Program-made: the position numbers and the translations under genes
Assembly (NCBI GenBank): GCA_004554385.1
Contig: SFMO01000189.1
Span: forward strand, 1 to 64,000
Direction: 5' to 3'
Length of the DNA stretch: 64,000 nucleotides
Source of the DNA: Ruminococcus flavefaciens
GTDB lineage: Bacteria; Bacillota; Clostridia; Oscillospirales; Ruminococcaceae
Notes under the pieces: model-generated
The model's input: only the letters and a program-made list of their open reading frames with translations
Told to the model about the DNA's origin: nothing
Database searches by the model: none
Shown here: piece after piece, positions 26,001 through 32,950 of the stretch
How the letters are laid out: each line of letters opens with the position of its first letter
How positions within the stretch are numbered: the first letter of the stretch is position 1

Positions 26001-26916
26001 TGATCCTGATACAGACACAGGTATCATCGCATACGGCGGCGGTGTTCCAAGCGGACAGGCTGCTCAGACAAAGCAGGGACGTATCGCTAAGCTTGGTTCT
26101 GACATGATCTCAATTTCCGGTACACCTATCGATCCGGGCACACCTTACCTCTTCGAGGATTCAAGTATGCTCAAGATCGGCAACACATGGTATTATTCAT
26201 TCTGCCACAACTGGAATGTTCCGGGCGGTACAAGTGTAAACGGTAATTCCTTCAGCAATGCTGATATCGGTTACATGACATCTACAAATCCTCTCGGCGG
26301 ATACCAGTATCAGGGTGTTGTATTCAAGAACACAGGTACACAGAGACTTGACAACGGCGGTAACAACCACCACTCAATTATCGAATTCAAGGGCGGCTAC
26401 TATGTACTTTATCACTCACGTCAGCTTGAAATGCGTATGGGCGTTAACGGCGGCAAGGGTCTTAACTACAGATCACCCTGTATCGATAAGGCAACTTTAA
26501 ACAACGGCAAGATCACATGTAACGGTTCACAGAATGGTGTAAGCCAGCTCGAGAACCTCGATCCTACAAAGTCAGTTCGTGCAGCTACAATGTCTAACCA
26601 GTCAAAGAACATCAGCGTAAGCGGTGTTGGCAACTCAACCGTTAACTTCAAGAAGGGCGAGTGGGCTAAGGTCAGCAAGGTTGACTTCTCTAACGTAACA
26701 GGAACTCTTACAGCTAAGGCTTCCTCAAAGAGCGGCGCTATGATCAAGCTCATGACAGGTTCAAGAACAAACGGTACAGTAATCGGTTATATCGAAGTTC
26801 CTGCAGGCGGAATGACTGATATCACAACAGGCCTCGACAATATCCCAAGCGGTGCACAAGACCTCTACTTCATCGCTAACGGCGATCTCAGCTTCGATAG
26901 CTGGTCAATGTCATAA
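23023..26916 (+). CDS. cellulosomal bifunctional xylanase: CBM22-GH10-CBM22-dockerin-GH43-CBM6
   Basis: The 1297-residue secreted enzyme has a signal peptide (about 1-33), CBM22 (about 35-180) and GH10 endo-xylanase (about 195-545; acid/base Glu 334 in YDVCNEVIN, nucleophile Glu 459 in VQVTELDLS). These are followed by a proline linker and a second CBM22 (about 580-728). The dockerin (about 743-805; GDINFDERIDS and ADVNQNKELNV loops) lies in the middle of the chain, not at an end. Then come a GH43 five-bladed propeller (about 826-1170; ADPGWMVYDGRLYVY has the base Asp), probably a xylosidase/arabinofuranosidase, and a CBM6-like module (about 1175-1297). It would cut arabinoxylan and trim side chains in one complex. 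Codon use is strongly biased (GCT, CTC, AAC, TAC, GGC), unlike the neighbours, which fits very high expression. The ribosome site GAGGAGGAG is strong. Confidence 0.94.
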   Translation: MKVKKLIASLTAASCLSGVFAAMPDVVMHTYAAEIVSNDFECSYEGWYNEADYTELTAQPGGGADSSRGMKITGRLNKEDGVASSKGLYLFGGDKYTYSVKVYSETAQKFYFTLLTIDAETGKETTVVLDTKNVKAGEWTELKGTDKASKASYEYKLRIYTDSTDDFSFDDFLITGDKAANEAHAAPSGKGLKDEFAKYFRVGNILNGGTVTNSGITGIILKDHNAIECENETKPDATIVQNGSTDTNVKVSLSRCAAICDFASKNNIAFRGHTLVWHSQTPEWFFKQGFNNNNGYVNSSTMDQRMESYIKNMFAAYKSQYPQLNLFAYDVCNEVINDGTANQGGLRPTNGTNGQNGSSAWVRVYGNNSFVEKAFTYARKYAPEGCQLFYNDYNEFANDKQNCIINTILKPLKAKGLIDGMGMQSHLNCAASNAWGDTNSYLAAMDKYLNLGLDVQVTELDLSTEGGKYSMTDQANKYKAIFKHAMDWNTQHPNGPFVSLVQVWGPNDNNSWVGTDKSSGRSNAPLLYNGSNQPKEAYNAVTSLVSDSNWGTGIPYTGPRANGGGTYVPPDPPKADANGYWFHNTFESSTESWTGRGSASVDTSGSAKYAGSKSLYCSGREASWNGAALTLDSQAFEAGKAYSFSVNAMTQDGDDTTEFKFTLQYSDGTETKYDEIAKASAPKGEWVQLANTSYTIPAGATDMQIYVETTDENNFVSFYIDEAVGAVDKTVIDGAGQPKVRTVILGDINFDERIDSFDLVAARKGLIAGGFDDSMTQKAADVNQNKELNVDDLVLLQKFVLGKIDEFPVEKPATPVVDLQALGQKFGNVSLVESFKKDGENNPLYTQRFGADPGWMVYDGRLYVYTTADEFAYKNNQMIENDYSSGYINCLSTADLVNWTDHGQIPVAKTRVNGTPIAKWANNAWAPDAAWKKINGQDKFFLYFANNGSGIGVITADDPTFTKNVKDPLGHELISRSTPNSNVTWLFDPGVYYDPDTDTGIIAYGGGVPSGQAAQTKQGRIAKLGSDMISISGTPIDPGTPYLFEDSSMLKIGNTWYYSFCHNWNVPGGTSVNGNSFSNADIGYMTSTNPLGGYQYQGVVFKNTGTQRLDNGGNNHHSIIEFKGGYYVLYHSRQLEMRMGVNGGKGLNYRSPCIDKATLNNGKITCNGSQNGVSQLENLDPTKSVRAATMSNQSKNISVSGVGNSTVNFKKGEWAKVSKVDFSNVTGTLTAKASSKSGAMIKLMTGSRTNGTVIGYIEVPAGGMTDITTGLDNIPSGAQDLYFIANGDLSFDSWSMS

Positions 26917-26933
26917 TTCTTTTCGATGTTGGT

Positions 26934-26966
26934 CTGAGCGGTGCATCTGCACAACGCACCGCTCAG
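26934..26966 (+). other. 3' hairpin after the xylanase gene
   Basis: An 11-bp perfect stem CTGAGCGGTGC / GCACCGCTCAG with an 11-nt loop and no T run. It is probably an mRNA 3'-end stabiliser rather than a terminator. Confidence 0.6.
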
Positions 26967-27012
26967 ATTGATATAATTCCAAAACTTTATTGTAAGGGAC
27001 AAATCAGAACAG

Positions 27013-27041
27013 GAAAGCCGTGCTTAGGCAGCACGGCTTTC
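27013..27041 (+). terminator. terminator 1 after the xylanase gene
   Basis: A 12-bp perfect stem GAAAGCCGTGCT / AGCACGGCTTTC with a 5-nt loop, followed by TTGTTG. Confidence 0.75.
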
Positions 27042-27054
27042 TTGTTGCTATATG

Positions 27055-27087
27055 AAAAAAAGGAGTACCTCATGGTACTCCTTTTTT
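27055..27087. terminator. terminator 2, bidirectional
   Basis: A 14-bp perfect stem AAAAAAGGAGTACC / GGTACTCCTTTTTT with loop TCAT. It can end the xylanase transcript and the opposing spoIVA transcript. Confidence 0.88.
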
Positions 27088-27089
27088 AT

Positions 27090-27178
27090 AGTGCTGTAAG
27101 CGATGCACAAGTATCATTTTCGATGATAGTGAACGAGCTTGCGAGCGGCAGCTTGGCAAGAGTGCAGCGTCACGCTGC
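27090..27178 (-). repeat. 89-bp dispersed element, copy A
   Basis: It aligns along its whole length with 44027-44115 in the same orientation. Shared blocks: AGTGCTGTAAGCGA at one end, a central hairpin (TATCAT...ATGATA here), CGAGCG, GGCAAG and a 15-bp palindrome GCAGCGTCACGCTGC at the other end. It begins 6 nt past the stop of the minus-strand spoIVA gene. Confidence 0.85.
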
Positions 27179-27184
27179 CTTTTT

Positions 27185-28660
27185 TCATAGTATAAAGCAG
27201 ATAAGCCCGGAGCAGCCCTCGTTGATAACTCGTTCAAGAGTCTCCTGAAGCTTCATTCGCGCGTCCACAGGCATCTTGAACAGCTTGCTGTGAAGCCCCT
27301 CGTTGACCAGCTCATGGAGAGATTTCCCGAAGATGTTGCTCTCCCAAATCTTCTTGGGATCGTCGTCAAAGCCGTCCAGCAGGTACATCACAAGCTCCTC
27401 AGACTGCCGCTCTGTACCCACAATGGGACTGATAGTGGTATTGATATTGGCTTTCATCAGGTGTATAGACGGTGCGGAGGCTTTCAGCTTTACGCCGTAT
27501 TTGCCGCCCTGACGGATAATTTTCGGCTCCTCCAGAGACATCTCTTCAAGCTCGGGCATTACGATACCATAGCCTGTTGCCTCCACCTCCGCAAGGGCAG
27601 GCTCTATGCGCTTGTACTTGCGGCGAATGTCGTTGAGCTCCGACAGCAGTGGCATGAGGTCGCTTTCGCTCTCTATCTCGATGCCCGTAGTCTCCCCGAG
27701 TATCTTGTAAAACAGGCTGTTGTCCAGCTCCGCGGTGATAGTCACCGAGCCCTTACCGAGGTCTATGGAGGTTATCTCCGCCTTGACCACGCTGGGACAC
27801 TCCCCCATTGCCGCCGCAGCTTCCTCTGCCTCACGTACCAGACGAATATCCTTTGCAGCATTTCTGATACAGTCCAGTATCTCGCTTTTCAGCCAATGCC
27901 CCTTATCGAGGGCATTTATCCAACGGGCAGTGCGGATATTTATCTCCTTTATCGGGAACGAAAAAAGTATCTCACGCATAATGCCGCGGATGTCCCCTTC
28001 AGTAAGTTCAAGGCAATTCACGGGTACCACCTTTGCGTCATAGCGCTCAGTTAACTCATCAGCCAGCGCTTTTGCCTCAGTCGAATCGGGATCAACTGTA
28101 TTGAGTATGACCACAAATGGCTTGCCAAGCTCACGCAGCTCGCGGATAACACGCTCCTCGCACTCCTCATACTCCTCACGGGGAATATCCGTGACTGTGC
28201 CGTCGGTGGTTATCACAAGCCCTATGGTAGAGTGCTCCGTAATGACTTTCTGAGTACCTATCTCTGCTGCCATATTGAAGGGTATCTCCTCGTCAAACCA
28301 TGATGTCATCACCATTCGGGGCTGCTCGTTTTCGATGTAGCCCAATGAGCTTGGAACGATATATCCTACGCAGTCTATGAGACGCACGTTGAAGCCTGCG
28401 CCGTCACCTAAGTCTATCCGCACCGCCTCTTCGGGGATAAACTTTGGCTCGGTAGTCATTATAGTCTTTCCTGCGGCAGACTGCGGAAGCTCGTCGAGCG
28501 CCCTTTCGCGCTTGAACTCACTGCTGATATTCGGTATCACAAGAGACTCCATAAAACGCTTGATAAAGGTGGATTTTCCCGTGCGCACAGGTCCAACAAC
28601 GCCTATGTATATATCGCCGCCTGTGCGCTCGGCAATATTACTGTATATATCTTTAGCCAT
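27185..28660 (-). CDS. spoIVA: stage IV sporulation protein A (spore coat morphogenetic ATPase)
   Basis: The 491-residue protein matches the usual SpoIVA length (B. subtilis 492). SpoIVA is an ATPase that polymerises on the forespore surface and forms the base of the coat. An N-terminal P-loop domain has Walker A GPVRTGKST and switch-like VRLIDCVGY; the middle and C-terminal domains are of SpoIVA type, ending in a hydrophobic CFIL tail. The start is ATG 28660 (MAKDIYSNIAER) behind AAAAGGAG; a longer reading to 28732 has no ribosome site and crosses a heptamer-repeat leader. The next upstream gene is sipL, its C. difficile binding partner. The frame is intact with all motifs, so the gene looks functional. 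Confidence 0.93.
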   Translation of the reverse strand: MAKDIYSNIAERTGGDIYIGVVGPVRTGKSTFIKRFMESLVIPNISSEFKRERALDELPQSAAGKTIMTTEPKFIPEEAVRIDLGDGAGFNVRLIDCVGYIVPSSLGYIENEQPRMVMTSWFDEEIPFNMAAEIGTQKVITEHSTIGLVITTDGTVTDIPREEYEECEERVIRELRELGKPFVVILNTVDPDSTEAKALADELTERYDAKVVPVNCLELTEGDIRGIMREILFSFPIKEINIRTARWINALDKGHWLKSEILDCIRNAAKDIRLVREAEEAAAAMGECPSVVKAEITSIDLGKGSVTITAELDNSLFYKILGETTGIEIESESDLMPLLSELNDIRRKYKRIEPALAEVEATGYGIVMPELEEMSLEEPKIIRQGGKYGVKLKASAPSIHLMKANINTTISPIVGTERQSEELVMYLLDGFDDDPKKIWESNIFGKSLHELVNEGLHSKLFKMPVDARMKLQETLERVINEGCSGLICFIL

Positions 28661-28679
28661 ATAAATCTCCTTTTTTATC

Positions 28680-28771
28680 AGAACTAAGATCAAAGACCTA
28701 TGTTTTACAAGCCGAAGTCTTTTAGTTCTCATTTTATATTTCTTAGCTCTTAGTTCTAAGCTCTAAGTTCT
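28680..28771. repeat. heptamer-repeat leader before spoIVA
   Basis: Four tandem heptamers, TCTTAGC-TCTTAGT-TCTAAGC-TCTAAGT, at 28741-28768. A complementary AGAACTAAGA lies at 28680-28689 next to the ribosome site. Between them is an inner AAAGAC/GTCTTT pairing. The whole can fold as a long hairpin in the mRNA leader. The same design lies before pheA (50138-50244). Confidence 0.7.
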
Positions 28772-28773
28772 AT

Positions 28774-30309
28774 TCAGGATACGATCGGTATCAGCAGCAT
28801 TCCGCCGTTTTCAAGGCGCTCGCCGCTGAGCTCGTTCTCCTCCATGACAGCCTCAACACTGGTGCTGTAGCGCTTGGCAATGTCCCATATACTTTCGTTT
28901 TCGTTTCCGAAATACAGCTTTATGGCATAATCTCCGTCACGTTCCTTTTTAGCCGAATCGTCGATAACTATGTCTGTCACAGCCCTTATGGAGTCTGCAC
29001 TGTACACCGAGAGCTTCGCAGAGATATCCGCCCTTGCGCTGAGAATTCCCTCAGCGGATATATCATAAGCGGTCTCCCTTACACTGACCTCAGCGGTCAC
29101 ATGGGCTCCGCTTATATCGTCAGGCAGACCTATAGTTTCCTCAAAGGCTTCTTCGCGGTCGGGCATTATAACCATTCCTGCATTGTCCTTAGCCGCCATG
29201 GAATAGGACAGCATACCACTGATGACAACTGACCGCCCGTCGTCGCCGATACGTGTATTGATATTCTTTGGCTCGCTCCACATGGCGTATATAGTCTGCG
29301 GCACGGCTTCTCCATCCGCAAGTCTTGCACTGTGTCTGAAGCTCTCATTATAGACCGCAGGTATCTGCTCAGCTTTTATCTCTGACATTTCAACAGTGCA
29401 GGGGTATACTGTTGAAAAAGCATCCTCAGCTATCATTGCAGTTGCCGTCTTTACCGCATGACAGTTCAGACGAAGCTCGGCTTCACAGCGAATCATTCGT
29501 CCGCTCTCGGGAGAAGCCGAAATATTGCAGCTCACCACCTCGGGTGTGACCGCACATTCAAAGCTGTCATCAATACCGTCAGCGTCGATTATCTGGCTGT
29601 AGCTAAGGGTAAAGCTCATATGCTCCACAGTGCCGCCGCTTCCTGAGTACAGCAGCTCCGCCTGCATATCCCCCTTGGCAAGAAGCTTCCCCGAGATAAG
29701 CTTGACATCACATTCCGCAGCCATGCAGCGGCAGCTCAGAACGCCCGATATATCTGACTGTGCCGGCATAAGCTCCATGTCCTCCTCTATCCGGACGTTC
29801 TTTACGGTGTTTATCCTCTGTGCCGCAAACTTAACAGGCGCCTTTTTCAACTGGATATTCATGCCCGATGCGTCAGAGACCACCTCCTGCTCCTGCTGAC
29901 CTGTCACGCTTATCTTGACTGATACACTTCCGCGCATGTCAAGTCTCCGCTTATTCACAGCACGGTAGCTGATATTGTCAGTCTTCGGGACAAGTCTTAC
30001 CTCAGCAGGCTCAGCTGCTCTGCCAAGCTCCACAGTCCTTGTGAAGCTTCTGTGCTGGTCTACCGACTGGACCGTCGAGTCCTCCTCGCCGCAGTAGAGT
30101 ATATGTATATCACACATAAGCTCGTAGGTGAGCCTGTCGCCGCTGACTGACCAGTCGGTAATGACAGGGACAGTATCACAGCGGATAAGCCTGAAGATGT
30201 CAGGACAGTAATCGGGAAGAATGTAATCCATTTCGAGAGCCTGCTCCTGCACTCCGTCGTATATAGTCTCCGCCGCAGGCACGGTCTCTCTGCTAAGTTT
30301 TAATTCCAT
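28774..30309 (-). CDS. sipL: SipL-like spore coat protein (DUF3794 domains plus C-terminal LysM)
   Basis: The 511-residue protein has repeated DUF3794/SPOCS-type beta domains (about 30-445; AAETIYDGVQEQALEMDYIL at the start) and a C-terminal LysM (about 460-507; ESIWDIAKRYSTSVEAVMEEN). This is the architecture of C. difficile SipL, whose LysM domain binds SpoIVA and tethers coat assembly to the forespore. It lies directly upstream of spoIVA on the same strand (gap 113 bp), supporting the assignment. The start is ATG 30309 behind AAGGAGG; the frame is open to 30366 without a better site. No recognisable sporulation sigma-factor promoter was found by eye. Confidence 0.85.
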   Translation of the reverse strand: MELKLSRETVPAAETIYDGVQEQALEMDYILPDYCPDIFRLIRCDTVPVITDWSVSGDRLTYELMCDIHILYCGEEDSTVQSVDQHRSFTRTVELGRAAEPAEVRLVPKTDNISYRAVNKRRLDMRGSVSVKISVTGQQEQEVVSDASGMNIQLKKAPVKFAAQRINTVKNVRIEEDMELMPAQSDISGVLSCRCMAAECDVKLISGKLLAKGDMQAELLYSGSGGTVEHMSFTLSYSQIIDADGIDDSFECAVTPEVVSCNISASPESGRMIRCEAELRLNCHAVKTATAMIAEDAFSTVYPCTVEMSEIKAEQIPAVYNESFRHSARLADGEAVPQTIYAMWSEPKNINTRIGDDGRSVVISGMLSYSMAAKDNAGMVIMPDREEAFEETIGLPDDISGAHVTAEVSVRETAYDISAEGILSARADISAKLSVYSADSIRAVTDIVIDDSAKKERDGDYAIKLYFGNENESIWDIAKRYSTSVEAVMEENELSGERLENGGMLLIPIVS

Positions 30310-30459
30310 AAGGACGACCTCCTTGAAGTTTTGCTTTGTGTAATATATATTCAAAGGCAGGTACAAGTATTCCTGTGCATATGTTTTTTCACAAAAAATG
30401 CTAAGCAGCCCTTACATTGTGCAAGATCAATAAAAATATTAAAAAACACCTCCGTGGAG

Positions 30460-30488
30460 TTGCTTTATTATAAAAAATATGATATAAT
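30460..30488 (+). promoter_or_regulatory. promoter of the Nudix gene
   Basis: TTGCTT (30460-30465), 17-bp spacer, TATAAT (30483-30488). Confidence 0.65.
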
Positions 30489-30502
30489 AATATCAACAAT
30501 AA

Positions 30503-30528
30503 AAAAGCAGCGCTTCGCTTGCTTTTAT
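30503..30528 (+). terminator. terminator-like hairpin inside the Nudix leader
   Basis: AAAAGCAGCG pairs with CGCTTGCTTTT (one bulged T, 3-nt loop) and runs into TTTTATT. It lies between the promoter and the start codon, so it may attenuate expression or end a short transcript. Confidence 0.45.
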
Positions 30529-30563
30529 TCTGTCCGAAATTACGGGGCAAGAAAGGATAGTAT

Positions 30564-30977
30564 ATGCTTCACGAGAAATCATGCGGCGCGATTGTCTACA
30601 GGAAATACCACGGCAATACGGAGATACTGCTGATAAAGCATATCAACAGCGGTCACTGGTCCTTCCCCAAGGGACACGTCGAGAAGGGCGAGACCGAGGT
30701 CGAAACTGCTCGTCGTGAGATAATGGAAGAAACGTCTATTGATGTTATAATTGATCCCACTTTCAGAGAAACTGTGACCTATTCACCGAAAAAAGACACT
30801 GTAAAGGTGGTCGTTTATTTTCTGGCAAAGGCGAAAAACGTGGATTTTTCACCGCAGGCAGGCGAGATAGCCGAGATACGCTGGGTAGATATATCCTACG
30901 CAGGCAATATCCTGTCATACGAAAACGACAGGACTATCGTAGCCAAGGCAAAGACCGCTATCAAAGAAAATCATTAA
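30564..30977 (+). CDS. Nudix hydrolase
   Basis: The 137-residue protein has a complete Nudix box (about 37-59: GHVEKGETEVETARREIMEE, then TSI), which binds divalent metal and hydrolyses a nucleoside-diphosphate-linked substrate. The N-terminal KSCGAIVYRK and WSFPKGH resemble bacterial Ap4A hydrolase/MutT-like proteins, so a dinucleotide polyphosphate or oxidised nucleotide is the likely substrate. Specificity cannot be read from the sequence. The start is ATG 30564 behind AAGAAAGGA. It stands alone between minus-strand genes, with its own promoter and terminator. Confidence 0.87.
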   Translation: MLHEKSCGAIVYRKYHGNTEILLIKHINSGHWSFPKGHVEKGETEVETARREIMEETSIDVIIDPTFRETVTYSPKKDTVKVVVYFLAKAKNVDFSPQAGEIAEIRWVDISYAGNILSYENDRTIVAKAKTAIKENH

Positions 30978-31005
30978 AAAAAGGAGACCTTTCGGTCTCC
31001 TTTTT
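30978..31005. terminator. bidirectional terminator after the Nudix gene
   Basis: AAAAAGGAGACC / GGTCTCCTTTTT, 12-bp perfect stem with loop TTTC, directly after the Nudix stop. Confidence 0.9.
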
Positions 31006-31024
31006 ATTTATCAGCTTATATGGT

Positions 31025-31037
31025 CGGTTATTATCCG
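31025..31037. repeat. CGG-N7-CCG short inverted repeat, copy 1
   Basis: CGG-TTATTAT-CCG followed by CC. Two similar 13-mers with AT-only spacers lie at 43988-44000 and 53778-53790, all between genes. Confidence 0.45.
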
Positions 31038-31052
31038 CCTGCCGTTTCAGAA

Positions 31053-32180
31053 TTAAAGAGTAACTGGCAGTCCGTTTATCTCGATAGTCGGGTCATCAAT
31101 ATCGATAAGAAGACATCTTCTGCCCTCAACAACGCTTGTGCGCACCTTATCAGCCGCAGATGGCTTGATATTCACGGTTATACCGGGCGATGTGAGGACT
31201 GTTTTTGTCTCCACAAGATTAGCCGCCGTAAGCGGTGCATTGCCGCATACCTTTTCGTATACAGGCTCTACCATGTTCACTCTCTCCTCGGGAAGTCCTA
31301 CATCAACGAGAATATCCTTCAGTCTTGCGTTGTCGATAACAACTCTGTCGGTATCCTCCTTGTTGTCCTCGACTACCTCCTGTATCTTTTCGTTGACGGT
31401 CTTGATGAGCATATAGTCAAGGTCATCGCCTACAACATTCTTGAGTATGCTCTGGAAGCTGTTCTTTTCGCTTTCGGCAGACATAACAAAGGTACAGCCG
31501 AGAACGTTCTCAACTACGGATACATTAGGCGATTTCACGTTTTTGGTGTAGTACATGACATGGTTTATATCAGAGCTCCTGTTGCTGAAAACAGGATACA
31601 GGAATCCGTCTGACGGAGCCTTGCTGATAATAAGCTCCGTATTGACCTTCTTTGTTATCTCGTTGTCCACACTGTCGAAAACAAAGCCGTCCTTGCTTGT
31701 GTTTACAGGGCAGATAGCCGTAAGGATATAGCGGTATATCTCATCATCTCCCTCTGCAAACTCGTCATTCTTGTCCTTGCGGCGGATAGTGTATGTACAG
31801 TATGCGGTGATAACTGCAAAAGGTCCTGTGTATGCGATGTTATTTGCAATGTGGTTCAGGAAGTCCTCACAGGCAGCGTCGTCCTTCAGCTCCGAAGTGA
31901 GCAGAGTATAGAGGATATTCTGGGGCTGTCCCTCGTCGTAAGCCTCATTTGGGAATTCGTACTCCACAAATGACTTGCCAACATTTGTATTGAGCACCTT
32001 TTTCAGCGTCTCGTCGTATACATCGTGCTCCTCAACAGGCATGGTGAGGCATGAGCTCACATTGTGGCAGCGAAGGTTCTTATCCGCGTCGATAAATGCT
32101 GTGAGCACCCTCTCCATTATGAAAAATCCGCTTTTATCCGAAAAATTCTTTTTTATCTCTGCCGTTTCTTTTTTATTCAT
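31053..32180 (-). CDS. DUF4317 family protein
   Basis: The 375-residue protein lacks a signal peptide or membrane helices. The opening MNKKETAEIKKNFS, the middle stretch YRYILTAICPVN and the end (VRTSVVEGRRCLLIDIDDP) fit DUF4317, a family found in clostridia with no assigned function. It is acidic and probably cytoplasmic. It follows the cohesin-like lipoprotein gene by 62 bp on the same strand, with AGGAAAGGA before ATG 32180. It may be the last gene of the clpE transcript. Nothing in it points to a reaction. Confidence 0.68.
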   Translation of the reverse strand: MNKKETAEIKKNFSDKSGFFIMERVLTAFIDADKNLRCHNVSSCLTMPVEEHDVYDETLKKVLNTNVGKSFVEYEFPNEAYDEGQPQNILYTLLTSELKDDAACEDFLNHIANNIAYTGPFAVITAYCTYTIRRKDKNDEFAEGDDEIYRYILTAICPVNTSKDGFVFDSVDNEITKKVNTELIISKAPSDGFLYPVFSNRSSDINHVMYYTKNVKSPNVSVVENVLGCTFVMSAESEKNSFQSILKNVVGDDLDYMLIKTVNEKIQEVVEDNKEDTDRVVIDNARLKDILVDVGLPEERVNMVEPVYEKVCGNAPLTAANLVETKTVLTSPGITVNIKPSAADKVRTSVVEGRRCLLIDIDDPTIEINGLPVTL

Positions 32181-32242
32181 TGTATATTCCTTTCCTGTGT
32201 AAAATGGAGCTGCCGCACTTATGCGCCGCAGCTCCCTGTTTT

Positions 32243-32950
32243 TTATTTTACTGTGATACTTCCGCCTGTCATATGTGTAAACGCATATTTCTCAAAGGAG
32301 AGGTCGCCCTCAAGGTCACGGAACATATCCGAATCTGTGTAGAAAAAGCCTAAATTATAGACTGTTCCCACCTGCGCATCGTCAGGCACCTTCAGGTAGA
32401 ATGTAGCTATATCGCCGTCACCGCCCTGAGAATCAATAAACATAGTCGTGAAGAAGAAAGCTCTCTGATGCTCTCTGATAAGCTCATCCATAAGGTTTTC
32501 ACGCCAGTCCATTGCCACAAATCCGGAATTCTTGGCAACTGCCTCTCCCAGGTCATACTTTGCGGTATATTTCTCCTCGTTCTCCAGCTGGCACTCCAGC
32601 ACATCCGGATAGGTAACATGGATACCGCACATGCTCCACTTGTCCTTGGCGCCCTTTACAGACACTGTGACCTTTGCTATCTCGCCGGGCTTAGCCTCGG
32701 TATTGCTTATACTCAGCTCAGGCCCGCTTTCAAGGTCAGGAACATCTGCATATTTCAGCTTTACCAGCTCCATGCTCTCTGATATAAACTCGCCCTTCGG
32801 CAACATGTCATTTGCTGATGAAGCTGATGTGGCAGAGGTCTCTGTATTCTTCTTTACGGATGATGCAGGCTGCTTTTTCTCCATACAGCCTGTAAGACCT
32901 GCGGCAGCCATAGCAGCTGCCATAACAGCCGCAGCAAACTTATGCTTCAT
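32243..32950 (-). CDS. lipoprotein with a single cohesin-like domain
   Basis: The 235-residue product has a lipobox AGLTGC (lipid-modified Cys 22), a Ser/Thr-rich spacer (about 28-50) and one beta-sandwich domain (about 75-235). The domain shows several cohesin hallmarks in order: the opening SNTEAKPGEIAKVTVSVKG, the WSMCGIHVTYPDVLEC strand pair where cohesins have GhxhxhxYDxxhL, the late DGDIATFYLKVPDDAQVGT and the closing GGSITV. If real, it would hold a dockerin-bearing protein at the cell membrane surface. Four dockerin proteins are encoded within 32 kb. Its ATG overlaps the end of clpE by 11 bp. The middle (about 150-190) is divergent, so structure prediction is needed to be sure. Confidence 0.65.
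   Translation of the reverse strand: MKHKFAAAVMAAAMAAAGLTGCMEKKQPASSVKKNTETSATSASSANDMLPKGEFISESMELVKLKYADVPDLESGPELSISNTEAKPGEIAKVTVSVKGAKDKWSMCGIHVTYPDVLECQLENEEKYTAKYDLGEAVAKNSGFVAMDWRENLMDELIREHQRAFFFTTMFIDSQGGDGDIATFYLKVPDDAQVGTVYNLGFFYTDSDMFRDLEGDLSFEKYAFTHMTGGSITVK

Noticed and set aside
27290..28054. 254-codon plus-strand frame opposite spoIVA
   Set aside because: Complete antisense shadow of a conserved gene with clear motifs on the minus strand.
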